In this document: piece by piece, positions 51,848 through 60,435 of the stretch | Position numbering within the stretch: position 1 is the stretch's first letter | How the letters are laid out: every line of letters starts with the position of its first letter | Assembly (NCBI GenBank): GCA_038214535.1 | Contig: JBBQRS010000006.1 | Location: 1 to 64,000 of the forward strand | Direction: 5' to 3' | Length of the DNA stretch: 64,000 nt | Source of the DNA: JBBQRS01 sp038214535 | GTDB lineage: Bacteria; Chloroflexota; Anaerolineae; CG2-30-64-16 | Program-made: the position numbers and the translations under genes | Notes under the pieces: generated by a model | Told to the model about the DNA's origin: nothing | What the model saw: the letters and a program-made list of their open reading frames with translations, nothing else | Databases searched by the model: none

Positions 51848-52795
51848 CTACCTCCAGGGCAGATGATCCAGGTCTACGTTGCCGCCGGACAGGATCAGAC
51901 CGACACGCTTGCCGTAGAGCTCGGGCGCGCCGGCCAGCAGTGCGGCCAGGGGAACCGCGCCGGACGGCTCGACGACCAGCTTCATTTTTTCCCAGATCAT
52001 GCGCATCGCGGCGATGATCTGCTCTTCCTCCGCCGTGATGATGCGTTCCAGATGTCGGGATAAGATCGGCAAGGTGAGTTCACCCAGCGAGGTACGCAGC
52101 CCGTCCGCCACCGTTTCGGGATAGGTCGAGGGGATGATCTTCCCGGCGGCCAGCGAACGGCGAGCGTCGTCTTCTATGGCCGGCTCCGCACCGTAGATCT
52201 TCATGCGCGGATGGAGCGCGTGCGCGACGATGGCGACGCCGCTCATCAAGCCGCCCCCGCCGACAGGGGCAATCATAGCGTCGAGATCCGGCGCATCGGC
52301 AAACAACTCCAGCGCCGTCGTGCCTTGCCCCGCGATTACCCGCGCATCGTCATACGGATGGACGATCTCTGCGCCCGTCTCTGCGACCACGCGCGCCAGG
52401 CCCGTCTCACGCGCGGCCAGGGTCGGCTCGCAGTAGTAAATCTCTGCGCCATAGCCTGCAACCGCGCGCTTCTTGATCTCAGGGGCGTTATCGGGCATCA
52501 CCACATAAGCGCGGATGCCGCGCATCCGCGCGGCCAGCGCCAGCGCCGCCGCGTGGTTGCCGGAGGAATGCGTCGCCACGCCTGCCGCAGCGCGCACATC
52601 AGGCAAGGAAAAGACGGCATTGGACGCGCCACGCGCTTTGAACGCGCCGGCCTTCTGGAAATTCTCACATTTGAAGAAAAGCGTCGCACCCGCCGCTTCG
52701 TTGATAATACGCGAAGTCATCACGGGGGTGTGATGCACATAGGGGCGGATGCGCTGGGCAGCCGCGTAAATGTCCTCAATTGTCGGTGCGCTCAT
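51848..52795 (-). CDS. PLP-dependent threonine dehydratase / serine racemase-like enzyme
   Basis: A 315-residue fold-type II PLP enzyme. Lys53 in FKARGASNA binds PLP, SSGNH holds the substrate carboxylate and GGGGL cradles the phosphate. There is no C-terminal ACT regulatory domain, so it is the short catabolic/racemase-like form that deaminates threonine or serine or racemises serine. The ATG at 52795 follows AAAGGA; the 77-residue upstream extension has no support. A promoter TTGACA-N16-TAGAAT lies at 52839-52866. Confidence 0.9.
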   Translation of the reverse strand: MSAPTIEDIYAAAQRIRPYVHHTPVMTSRIINEAAGATLFFKCENFQKAGAFKARGASNAVFSLPDVRAAAGVATHSSGNHAAALALAARMRGIRAYVVMPDNAPEIKKRAVAGYGAEIYYCEPTLAARETGLARVVAETGAEIVHPYDDARVIAGQGTTALELFADAPDLDAMIAPVGGGGLMSGVAIVAHALHPRMKIYGAEPAIEDDARRSLAAGKIIPSTYPETVADGLRTSLGELTLPILSRHLERIITAEEEQIIAAMRMIWEKMKLVVEPSGAVPLAALLAGAPELYGKRVGLILSGGNVDLDHLPWR

Positions 52796-52838
52796 GCGGA
52801 GTCCTTTGGGTAAATGATGGGTTGAATGAATCCGTTTC

Positions 52839-52866
52839 ATTCTAACTGTCTGAATCATCGTGTCAA
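52839..52866 (-). promoter_or_regulatory. Promoter of the PLP dehydratase
   Basis: Minus strand TTGACA (52866-52861), 16-base spacer, TAGAAT (52844-52839). It stands back-to-back with the opu promoter. Confidence 0.75.
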
Positions 52867-52884
52867 CTGCCTGAATCGAAGGGC

Positions 52885-52913
52885 TTGCCAAATGCGGCGC
52901 AGGATGCCATAAT
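52885..52913 (+). promoter_or_regulatory. Promoter of the osmoprotectant transporter genes
   Basis: TTGCCA (52885-52890), 17-base spacer, CATAAT (52908-52913), about 38 bases before the first permease ATG. Divergent from the dehydratase promoter with an 18-base gap. Confidence 0.65.
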
Positions 52914-52951
52914 GTACGAGTCATCCGCTTCATCGCACAGACACGAATGCC

Positions 52952-53608
52952 ATGCAACTGCTTACGAAAACATGGGAATATTTCCTCACCCATCAGCCTG
53001 AGTTCTGGGCGAAGACCGCCGCGCACCTGAGGTTAAGCGGGACGGCTTTGTTCATCGGCATCCTGGTCGGTGTGTCGCTGGGCATCCTTGCCGCGCGAAA
53101 TCGCCAGACATCGGGGATCGTGACCAACGTGGTTGGCGCGGCCCGCGCGGTGCCCAGCATGGCCATCATGGCGGCGATGCTGCCGTTGATCGGCACCGGC
53201 TTCACGCCTGCGCTGGTCGCGCTGACCATTCTTGCGATTCCGCCGATCCTCATCAATACCCAGGCCGGTCTCACCAGCGTGGATCCTGCCATCATCGAAG
53301 CGGCGCGCGGCATGGGGTTGAACGAGGCGCAGGTGGTGCGCCAGGTGCAAATTCCGCTCGCGCTGCCGATCATCATCGCGGGGCTGCGCATTGCCGCGGT
53401 AGAGGTCGTTGCGAGCGCCACGATCGGCGCGATCATCGGCGCGGGCGGCCTGGGTGAGTTCATTTTCGCAGGGCTGAGTCTGGGTCCAGCCTACCTGCAT
53501 CTGGTTTTGTTGGGCGCGATCACCGTCGCGATCCTCACCCTGACCGCGGAGTTCACCCTGAACGGCGCAGAACGTGCGGCCCGGCGCGCCTACTATCATC
53601 CGGCTTGA
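52952..53608 (+). CDS. opuCB: Osmoprotectant ABC transporter permease (OpuC/OsmU type), first
   Basis: A 218-residue permease with about six membrane helices and the binding-protein-dependent permease EAA-type loop EAARGMGLNEAQVVRQVQIPLALPIIIAG. Together with the later permease, ATPase and binding protein it forms a quaternary-amine (glycine betaine, carnitine or choline) importer. The unit order is permease, binding protein, ATPase, glycosylase, permease. The ATG follows a promoter 38 bases upstream. Confidence 0.88.
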   Translation: MQLLTKTWEYFLTHQPEFWAKTAAHLRLSGTALFIGILVGVSLGILAARNRQTSGIVTNVVGAARAVPSMAIMAAMLPLIGTGFTPALVALTILAIPPILINTQAGLTSVDPAIIEAARGMGLNEAQVVRQVQIPLALPIIIAGLRIAAVEVVASATIGAIIGAGGLGEFIFAGLSLGPAYLHLVLLGAITVAILTLTAEFTLNGAERAARRAYYHPA

Positions 53609-53699
53609 AATCATCGGCGGGTTATCAGCATACTTATCCGAAGATCGGAGTTCAGGAAGAGACCCGCATTCCAACTCCGAACCACAAGGGAGGCAGAAC

Positions 53700-54665
53700 G
53701 TGAAAGTGTATAAGATCGTTGGAGTGGTCGTCGTCGCAATGGTATTGATGGCCGCATGTACAACTGTGCCGACAGCCCCGGCGCAGCCCCCGGCCCCGGC
53801 AGAACCGGCGGCCCAGCCGGCGGCGGCGGAAGCAAAAACCGCAGCGGGTGCTGCGGTCCGCGTCGGATCGAAAGATTTTACCGAAGAGTTGCTGCTCGGC
53901 GAAATGTACGCGTTGGTTCTGGAAGAAAACGGCATTCCCGTGGAGCGCCGCCTGAACCTGGCCGGCACGCAAGTTGCCCACGAGGCCCTGATCAACGACG
54001 AGATTGATCTTTACCCCGAGTACACGGGCACGGGCTATCAGTTCATCCTGGGCAACGAGGATGGCGAGAAAGACCCGGCCACGGTTTACGACCGGGCGGC
54101 AGAGCAATACAAGGAGAAGTTCAACGTAATATGGCTCGATCGTTCACCCATGAACGACACGAACGCCGTGGCCTGCACCAAAGCCGCCGCGGACAAATTC
54201 GGGCTGGTCACGCTGTCAGACCTGTCCGCCGCCGCGCCGAACCTGCGCTTTGCGGCCATCCCCGACTTCGAGCAGCGCCCCGACGGTCTCGCCGGCCTGA
54301 AAGAGCTGTACGGCGGGTTTGAGTTCCAGTCGCTGACGGTCTTCGATCCCGGCTTGAAGTATAAGGCCGTGGAAGAGGGCAAGGCCGATTGCGTGATCGC
54401 CTTCAGCACCGACGGCCAGATTGCCGCCAACGGGCTCGTACTGATGCAGGACGATAAGGGCCTGTGGCCGCCGTACAACGTGGCCCCGGTCGTGCGCGCG
54501 CCGGCGCTCGAAGCAAACCCCGCGATTGCCGCCGCGCTGAACAGGCTCGCGCCGATAATCACTACGGAAGCGATTACCGCCCTGAACTGGCAGGTGGATG
54601 GAGACAAGAAAGAATACGCAGATGTCGCCAGAGCGTTCCTTCAGGCTCAGGGCCTGATCAAGTAG
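53700..54665 (+). CDS. opuCC: Osmoprotectant-binding lipoprotein of the ABC transporter
   Basis: A 321-residue lipoprotein with lipobox LMAAC (Cys20) followed by a Pro/Ala-rich linker and an OpuAC-type binding domain (VGSKDFTEELLLGEMYALVLEENGI, EYTGTGYQF). It captures a quaternary ammonium osmoprotectant outside the membrane. GTG start at 53700 after GGGAGG; the longer frame from 53574 overlaps the permease. A strong hairpin follows its stop before the ATPase gene. Confidence 0.9.
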   Translation: MKVYKIVGVVVVAMVLMAACTTVPTAPAQPPAPAEPAAQPAAAEAKTAAGAAVRVGSKDFTEELLLGEMYALVLEENGIPVERRLNLAGTQVAHEALINDEIDLYPEYTGTGYQFILGNEDGEKDPATVYDRAAEQYKEKFNVIWLDRSPMNDTNAVACTKAAADKFGLVTLSDLSAAAPNLRFAAIPDFEQRPDGLAGLKELYGGFEFQSLTVFDPGLKYKAVEEGKADCVIAFSTDGQIAANGLVLMQDDKGLWPPYNVAPVVRAPALEANPAIAAALNRLAPIITTEAITALNWQVDGDKKEYADVARAFLQAQGLIK

Positions 54666-54672
54666 TTCTCTG

Positions 54673-54712
54673 AGGGGGATCAGACATGGTTTAGGCCGAG
54701 CTTGATCCCCCT
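54673..54712 (+). terminator. Terminator-like hairpin inside the opu operon
   Basis: AGGGGGATCA (54673-54682) pairs with TGATCCCCCT (54703-54712), a perfect 10-bp stem, then TCTTTGTGG. It ends 15 bases before the ATPase ATG, so it would reduce read-through and favour more binding protein than ATPase. Confidence 0.65.
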
Positions 54713-54727
54713 TCTTTGTGGCATTCC

Positions 54728-55708
54728 ATGGATTCTATCGTTTTCGACCAGGTTTCCAAAGTCTACCCCGGCGCGCTCGCGCCTGCGGTAGACGCCGTCA
54801 GCCTGAGCATCCCGCAAGGCACGACGGCGGTGATCCTGGGCACCTCCGGCTCGGGCAAGACGACCCTGATGAAGATGGTCAACCGGCTCTACGACCCCAC
54901 GGGAGGCCGCATCTTCGTCGAGGGGCGCGACGTCCGCGAGCTGGAACCAACCGAGTTGCGCCGCCGGATCGGATACGTCATCCAGCAAATCGGCCTCTTC
55001 CCGCACTGGACGGTCGCCGAAAACGTCGCGACGGTGCCGGGCATCCTCGGTTGGCCTAAAGATAAAATTCAGGCGCGCGTGGACGAGTTGCTCCACCTGG
55101 TCGGCCTTGACCCCAGGGAGTATGCGGCGCGTTATCCAAGCCAGCTTTCGGGCGGGCAGCAGCAACGCGTGGGCATTGCCCGCGCGCTGGCGGCGGATCC
55201 CGACATCATGCTGATGGACGAGCCGTTCGGCGCGGTGGACGCCATCACGCGCGGGCGGCTGCAAGATGAGTTTCTGGCGCTACAACAGGCGGCCCACAAG
55301 ACGGTGTTGTTCGTGACGCATGACGTGGAAGAAGCCCTGCATCTGGCTGACCGGCTGATCGTGATGGACAAGGGCAAGGTATTGCAATACGACACGCCGT
55401 TCAACGTCATCGCACACCCGGCCAACAACTTCGTAGCGGAGTTAATCGGGGCCGAGGATATGGTGAGACTGTTGCGGCTGGTCACGGTACGCAATGTGCT
55501 GCAACCCTTGCGACCGGACACGGCAACGGATTGCTCGGAAGTTATTTCGATTGACGACTCCATGCGCGATGCGCTCGCGGCGCTGTTACGCAGCGGCTGC
55601 GATGCGCTGGCCGTGATGGGCGTAGACGGCGCGCCGGTTGGCGAGATAGACCTCGCTACGGTACGCGACCAGTTGCGTCGCCCGACCGAGCCGGAACCGA
55701 TACCATGA
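54728..55708 (+). CDS. opuCA: Osmoprotectant ABC transporter ATPase
   Basis: A 326-residue ATPase. Walker A is GTSGSGKTT, signature LSGGQQQRVGIARAL, Walker B LMDEPF, and a C-terminal CBS-like region (LLRSGCDALAVMGVDGAPVGEID) resembles the regulatory tail of OpuCA/ProV proteins but holds only part of a CBS pair. ATG 54728; a TTG four codons earlier is the other candidate. The stop overlaps the Tag start (ATGA). Confidence 0.9.
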   Translation: MDSIVFDQVSKVYPGALAPAVDAVSLSIPQGTTAVILGTSGSGKTTLMKMVNRLYDPTGGRIFVEGRDVRELEPTELRRRIGYVIQQIGLFPHWTVAENVATVPGILGWPKDKIQARVDELLHLVGLDPREYAARYPSQLSGGQQQRVGIARALAADPDIMLMDEPFGAVDAITRGRLQDEFLALQQAAHKTVLFVTHDVEEALHLADRLIVMDKGKVLQYDTPFNVIAHPANNFVAELIGAEDMVRLLRLVTVRNVLQPLRPDTATDCSEVISIDDSMRDALAALLRSGCDALAVMGVDGAPVGEIDLATVRDQLRRPTEPEPIP

Positions 55709-56250
55709 CCACGTACTGCGAAGCCGCGATCAATGACCCGCTGCATGGCCCATATCACGACACGCAATACGGTTTTCCGTTGCACGATGACGCCGCCCTG
55801 CTGGAACGTCTGGCGTTGGAGATCAATCAGGCGGGGCTGTCGTGGGCGACGATTTTGCGTAAGGCGGACAACTTCCACGCGGCGTTCGAGGGCTTTGACG
55901 TGGATCGCGTGGCGGCCTACGGCCTCGAAGAAGAGGCGCGTCTGCTGGCCGACGCCGGCATCATCCGTAACCGGCTGAAGGTGCAGGCGGTGATCGAGAA
56001 CGCGCGGCGGATTCAGGGGTTGCGAGGCGAGTACGGCTCCTTGGCAGGCTGGCTCGACGCGCATCACCCGCGCTCGCGCGAAGAGTGGACGAAGCTATTC
56101 AAGCGCACGTTCGTCTTCACCGGCGGCGAGATCGTCAACGAGTTCCTGATGAGCACCGGCTATCTGCCCGGCGCACATCACCCCGGTTGCCCCGTCTACG
56201 CCGAGATCGCGCGCCTCGGCCCGCCGTGGATGCGCGCTCCCGAACCATGA
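55705..56250 (+). CDS. tag: DNA-3-methyladenine glycosylase I
   Basis: A 181-residue base-excision enzyme that removes 3-methyladenine from alkylated DNA (HhH superfamily). Family marks: YCEAAINDPLHGPYHDTQYGFPLHDD at the N-terminus, LLLEINQAGLSWATILRKADNF-like helix, FKRTFVFTGGEIVNEFLMSTGYLPGAHHPGC near the end. Cys5, His18, His157-158 region and Cys are the zinc ligands. It sits between the ATPase and second permease of a transporter operon, overlapping both by four bases, so it is translated from the same message. Confidence 0.9.
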   Translation: MTTYCEAAINDPLHGPYHDTQYGFPLHDDAALLERLALEINQAGLSWATILRKADNFHAAFEGFDVDRVAAYGLEEEARLLADAGIIRNRLKVQAVIENARRIQGLRGEYGSLAGWLDAHHPRSREEWTKLFKRTFVFTGGEIVNEFLMSTGYLPGAHHPGCPVYAEIARLGPPWMRAPEP

Positions 56251-56870
56251 GCTATATCCTGAGCAATCCCGACCGCGTGTGGACGGCAACGCGGGAGCAT
56301 CTGGTACTCACCCTCGTGGCGCTGGCGATTGCGCTGGCGATTGCGCTGCCCGTCGGCGTTTTCCTCGCGCGCCACCCGAAGCTTTACGGTCCGTCCATCG
56401 CGGGACTCAGCATCCTCTACACCATCCCCAGCGTGTCGCTGCTGGCGATGCTCATTCCGGTGGTGGGGCTGGGGTTCTGGCCGACAATCCTCGCGCTGGT
56501 CGCCTATTGCCAGGCAATCCTGGTGCGCAACGTAGTGGTGGGGATGAACGGGGTGGACGCCGCGGTGCTCGAATCGGCGCGCGGCATGGGGTTAAGCCCG
56601 AGCCAGGTGTTGTTCCGCGTCGAGCTGCCGCTGGCCCTGCCCGTGATCCTTGCAGGCGTGCGGATTGCGACCATCTCCACGATCTCCATCGCGACGGTCG
56701 CCGCGTTCTTCGACGCAGGCGGGCTGGGCGCGCTGATCCGCGAGGGCATCAGCCAGGATTATGGGGCCAAGATCATGGCCGGGGTCATCGCGGTGGCCGC
56801 CATCGCCATCATCGCCGAGCAACTGTTGCGCGCGCTGGTGCGTCGCTCCGAACGCTACCGCACCGCCTGA
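56247..56870 (+). CDS. opuCD: Osmoprotectant ABC transporter permease (OpuC/OsmU type), second
   Basis: A 207-residue permease with about six helices and the EAA-type loop LESARGMGLSPSQVLFRVELPLALPVILAG, closely like the first permease in that region. The ATG at 56247 overlaps the Tag stop (ATGA). It completes the transporter as the second membrane subunit. Confidence 0.88.
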   Translation: MSYILSNPDRVWTATREHLVLTLVALAIALAIALPVGVFLARHPKLYGPSIAGLSILYTIPSVSLLAMLIPVVGLGFWPTILALVAYCQAILVRNVVVGMNGVDAAVLESARGMGLSPSQVLFRVELPLALPVILAGVRIATISTISIATVAAFFDAGGLGALIREGISQDYGAKIMAGVIAVAAIAIIAEQLLRALVRRSERYRTA

Positions 56871-56896
56871 CCCTGTGCGAAACACGCCCTTTAATT

Positions 56897-56925
56897 TTGC
56901 CCGATTCGCGGCCCTGTGCTACCAT
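56897..56925 (+). promoter_or_regulatory. Promoter of the pyr operon, predicting a leaderless pyrC message
   Basis: TTGCCC (56897-56902), 17-base spacer, TACCAT (56920-56925); seven bases separate it from ATG 56933. No ribosome site is visible. Confidence 0.6.
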
Positions 56926-56932
56926 CACGCAG

Positions 56933-57964
56933 ATGCCACGCGTGAGGCTCCCCGGACTGACTGATGTTCACGTTCACCTGCGCGTGCCTGGTGGAGAGTA
57001 CAAAGAAGATCTCCGAACCGGCACTTCCGCTGCGATTGCAGGTGGCTTTACGTGTCTATTGGCGATGCCCAACACGAAGCCGCCGCTCGTTACCCCTGAT
57101 GATTTCCGTTCTATCCAGGCCCAGGTTGACGCCGACGCGCTTTGCGACGTCTATCATTTCGCCGGCGCATCGCCCGATCACCTCGATGCACTGCCGGAAC
57201 TGAGCCGCGAAGCCGCCGGCCTGAAAATCTATCTCGATCAGACGTTTGGCCCGTTACGTATCACCGACCTCGACACCCTGTTGGGCTGTTTCCGCCTGTG
57301 GCCGGGACGCACGCCCATCGCCATGCACGCCGAGGGGCCGAATGTCGCACTCGGCATCGGGCTTTCGGCGGCCTTCGACAAGCCCGTGCATTTCTGCCAC
57401 ATCAGCCGGAAGGACGAGATCGAGCTGATCGCGCAGGCGAAGACGCGCGGCTTGCGCGTGACGTGCGAAGTCGCGCCGCATCACCTCTTCCTCTCGAAGA
57501 ATGACCTGCCCCGGCTGGGCGCGCTGGGCGACATGCGCCCCCGATTGGCCTCGCCGGAAGACGTTGCCGCGCTGTGGGCGCGCATCAACACGACGGTGGA
57601 TTGCATCGCCACGGATCACGCGCCGCATACGCTGGAGGAAAAACGCAGCGACACCCCACCCCCCGGCGTCCCCGGACTGGAGACCGCCCTCCCCCTGATG
57701 CTAACGGCTGTTCACGAGGGCCGTTTGACGTTGGAACGGCTCACGTATCTTATGTCAACACAGCCGCGAGAAATCTTTGGCCTGCCGGAGCAAGCCGATA
57801 CATGGATCGAGGTAGACACCGATGCCGAATATACGCTCTCGAACGACGGACTCTACACCAGGTGCGGTTGGACGCCGTTCGATGGGATGCGTGTGCGCGG
57901 CAAGCTCCAGCGGGTGACGCTGCGTGACAAGCTCGTATTCGAGGACGGCATCCTCATTGCTTAA
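56933..57964 (+). CDS. pyrC: Dihydroorotase
   Basis: A 343-residue amidohydrolase that closes carbamoyl aspartate to dihydroorotate. The metal site shows DVHVHLR (11-17), a catalytic His-Ala-Glu (MHAEG), CHIS, and DHAPHT near residue 228. The short CAD-like form (about 340 residues) is evident: AMPNTKPPLV follows the first beta strands. ATG 56933 was chosen from the promoter spacing and because the downstream frame has no earlier family homology. It is the first gene of the pyrC-pyrB-pyrFE-pyrD-pyrK run, but a terminator follows it. Confidence 0.93.
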   Translation: MPRVRLPGLTDVHVHLRVPGGEYKEDLRTGTSAAIAGGFTCLLAMPNTKPPLVTPDDFRSIQAQVDADALCDVYHFAGASPDHLDALPELSREAAGLKIYLDQTFGPLRITDLDTLLGCFRLWPGRTPIAMHAEGPNVALGIGLSAAFDKPVHFCHISRKDEIELIAQAKTRGLRVTCEVAPHHLFLSKNDLPRLGALGDMRPRLASPEDVAALWARINTTVDCIATDHAPHTLEEKRSDTPPPGVPGLETALPLMLTAVHEGRLTLERLTYLMSTQPREIFGLPEQADTWIEVDTDAEYTLSNDGLYTRCGWTPFDGMRVRGKLQRVTLRDKLVFEDGILIA

Positions 57965-57971
57965 ACCATTT

Positions 57972-57997
57972 GGCCCGCTGTAGCGGGCCTTTTCTTT
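57972..57997 (+). terminator. Terminator between pyrC and pyrB
   Basis: GGCCCGCT and AGCGGGCC (8 bp) around a GT loop, then TTTTCTTT. A clear intrinsic terminator 28 bases before pyrB, suggesting attenuation or a separate promoter not seen. Confidence 0.85.
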
Positions 57998-58025
57998 GAC
58001 CCATCACTATTCAGGAGAGAACACG

Positions 58026-59015
58026 ATGACCACTACCCCCAGGCTGTTCGACTACACCCAGATGAAAGAGCGCCCAACCCATCACGGACCGCTGTACGGT
58101 CAGGATATTCTTTCGGTAGACCAGTTCGACCGGGACACGTTGAATTACGTGTTCGACCGCTCCCATGAGATGCGCGAACTCGTGGAACGCTTCGGTGCGT
58201 CCGATCTACTGGTCGGGCGCATCCTCACGTGTCTGTTCTACGAACCGAGCACGCGCACCAGCTCATCCTTCATCGCAGCCATGGAGCGGCTCGGCGGTTC
58301 GGTGATCCCGATCACCCAGGGCGTGCAATACTCCAGCGTCAGCAAGGGCGAGAGCTTGCCCGACACGATCCGCACGCTGGAACAATATTCGGACGTGATC
58401 GTGCTGCGCCACCCGGATATCGGGGCGGCAAAAGTAGCCGCGGACTACGCAGCGATCCCGGTGATGAACGCGGGCGACGGCGCGGGCGAACACCCAACCC
58501 AGGCGTTGCTCGACCTGCTGACGATCCAGGAGGAGTTGGGGACGATTGACGGCCTGCAAATTGCCATGGTGGGTGATCTGCGCTACGGGCGTACCGTCCA
58601 CTCGCTGACCAAGCTACTGCTGCAATATAACGTCAGCCTGCGCTTCGTCTCTCCGGACATCCTGCGCTTGCCGCTGACGTTGATGAACCAGATCCGCGAC
58701 CTCGGCGTCAACGCGCGCGAGAGCAACGACGTCGCGGACGTGATCGAAACGGCGGACGTGCTCTACGTCACGCGCATCCAGAAGGAGCGCTTCACCGACC
58801 TGGCGCAGTATGACGAGGTGAAAGACCTGTATCGGATTACACCGGACCTGATGGAACACGCCAAGCAGAAGATGGTCGTGATGCATCCCCTGCCCCGCGT
58901 CGGTGAAATCGAGTATACCGTGGACTCTGACCCGCGCGCGGCGTACTTCCGCCAGGTGAAGAACGGGATGTTCGTGCGGATGGCGCTGCTGGCAGCCGTG
59001 CTAGGCAAGGCGTAA
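58026..59015 (+). CDS. pyrB: Aspartate carbamoyltransferase catalytic chain
   Basis: A 329-residue transcarbamoylase that condenses carbamoyl phosphate with aspartate. FYEPSTRTSSSF binds carbamoyl phosphate, AGDGAGEHPTQALLDL and MHPLPR complete the site. AGGAGAGAACACG precedes ATG 58026. No regulatory pyrI gene follows. It lies after a terminator hairpin and four bases before the pyrFE fusion. Confidence 0.95.
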   Translation: MTTTPRLFDYTQMKERPTHHGPLYGQDILSVDQFDRDTLNYVFDRSHEMRELVERFGASDLLVGRILTCLFYEPSTRTSSSFIAAMERLGGSVIPITQGVQYSSVSKGESLPDTIRTLEQYSDVIVLRHPDIGAAKVAADYAAIPVMNAGDGAGEHPTQALLDLLTIQEELGTIDGLQIAMVGDLRYGRTVHSLTKLLLQYNVSLRFVSPDILRLPLTLMNQIRDLGVNARESNDVADVIETADVLYVTRIQKERFTDLAQYDEVKDLYRITPDLMEHAKQKMVVMHPLPRVGEIEYTVDSDPRAAYFRQVKNGMFVRMALLAAVLGKA

Positions 59016-59019
59016 CCCG

Positions 59020-60432
59020 ATGTCCGAATCTTTTTATAACCGGCTCGAAACTGCCGTCGCGGCCAGCCACTCATTGCTCTGCGTCGGGCTCGACCCCGAA
59101 CCGGCGCTGCTGGGCGACTCCCCGGCAACGGAGGAAGGCATCCTGGGCTGGAGCGCGTCCATCATCGAGCAGACATCCGATCTGGTTTGTTGCTACAAGC
59201 CGAACTTCGCCTTCTACGAGCAGTTCGGCCTCGCCGGGCTGGGCGCGTTGGCGCGCCTGCGCGACGTGATTCCCGCGGCGATTCCCCTGCTACTGGACGC
59301 CAAACGGGGCGACATCGGCAGCACCGCCGCGGCCTACGCGCGCGCCGCGTTCGATGTGTGGCGAGCAGACGCCGTGACGGTCAGCCCGTACCTGGGGCTG
59401 GATGGGATCGCGCCGTTCATCGCACATCCCGGCAAGGCAGTCTTCGTGTTGGCCTATACCTCCAACCCTTCTGCTGGGGAGATTCAGGAACATGGGATCG
59501 AACCGCTCTATCTGCACATCGTCCGGCAGTCTATGGCATGGGGCGACGCGACGCAGATCGCGCTGGTGGTCGGCGCAACACGCCCTGAAGCGATCGGGCA
59601 GGTGCGAAGCGCTGCACCCGACCGGTGGATCCTCGCGCCCGGCGTGGGCGCGCAGGGCGGCGACCTGACCGCGACGCTGGCCGCCGGCCTGGACGCGCGT
59701 GGCAGCGGCGTGATCGTACCGGTCTCGCGCGCCGTGCTCAAGGCGGACGATCCGCGCGCCGCGGCGACCCAATTGCGCGACGACATCCACGCGGCGCGAA
59801 AAGCGCGGACGACTTCATCCGCCGGTAACGCCGCGCTGGCGCTCGCCCTGCACGACGCCGGGTGCATCCGCTTCGGCGAGTTCACGCTGGCATCGGGCAA
59901 GCAATCGCCGATCTACGTGGACCTGCGCCGCACAATCTCGCATCCCGAAACGTTCCGGCTGGTGGTCGCCGCATATGCGGAGGCGCTGCGCCAGGTGGAA
60001 GCCGGGCCGGACGCGCCGGATCTGCTGGCGGGCGTACCCTATGCGGCGCTCCCCGCTGCGGGCGCGCTGGCGGCAACCACCGGCAAGCCGCTGATCTATT
60101 CGCGCAAGGAAGCCAAAGAACACGGCACGGGCCAAACCGTGGAAGGCCGCTATGAGCCGGGTCAATCCGCCCTGTTGATCGAAGATGTGATTACCAGCGG
60201 CGGCAGCATCCTCACCGCAGCAGAGACGTTGGAAAAGGCGGGACTCAAGGTCGCCGGGGCGCTGGTGCTGGTGGATCGCAGCCAGGGCGGCCGCGCTGCG
60301 CTGGCGCAGCGCGGTTACCCACTGTACACCGTGATTACCCTGCAAGAGATCCTCGACGCGCTGCTGGCCGCGGGCCGCGTCCCTGCGGAAACCTATGCCG
60401 TCGTGAATCAATACCTGAACGCGGGAGCCTGA
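59020..60432 (+). CDS. pyrFE: Fused orotidine-5'-phosphate decarboxylase and orotate phosphoribosyltransferase
   Basis: A 470-residue two-domain enzyme. The N-terminal ~265 residues are type II OMP decarboxylase (CVGLDPEPALLG, KPNFAFYEQFG, DAKRGDIGSTAAAYA with catalytic Lys-Asp, LGLDGIAPFI). The C-terminal ~200 residues are orotate phosphoribosyltransferase (RFGEFTLASGKQSPIYVDLRR and PRPP motif LIEDVITSGGS). The two final steps of UMP synthesis are thus joined in one chain, in the order opposite to the animal UMP synthase. It starts four bases after pyrB. Confidence 0.93.
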   Translation: MSESFYNRLETAVAASHSLLCVGLDPEPALLGDSPATEEGILGWSASIIEQTSDLVCCYKPNFAFYEQFGLAGLGALARLRDVIPAAIPLLLDAKRGDIGSTAAAYARAAFDVWRADAVTVSPYLGLDGIAPFIAHPGKAVFVLAYTSNPSAGEIQEHGIEPLYLHIVRQSMAWGDATQIALVVGATRPEAIGQVRSAAPDRWILAPGVGAQGGDLTATLAAGLDARGSGVIVPVSRAVLKADDPRAAATQLRDDIHAARKARTTSSAGNAALALALHDAGCIRFGEFTLASGKQSPIYVDLRRTISHPETFRLVVAAYAEALRQVEAGPDAPDLLAGVPYAALPAAGALAATTGKPLIYSRKEAKEHGTGQTVEGRYEPGQSALLIEDVITSGGSILTAAETLEKAGLKVAGALVLVDRSQGGRAALAQRGYPLYTVITLQEILDALLAAGRVPAETYAVVNQYLNAGA

Positions 60433-60435
60433 CAG

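Noticed and set aside
57972..58025. PyrR-binding attenuator
   Set aside because: The conserved PyrR-binding loop is not recognisable; only the terminator can be supported.
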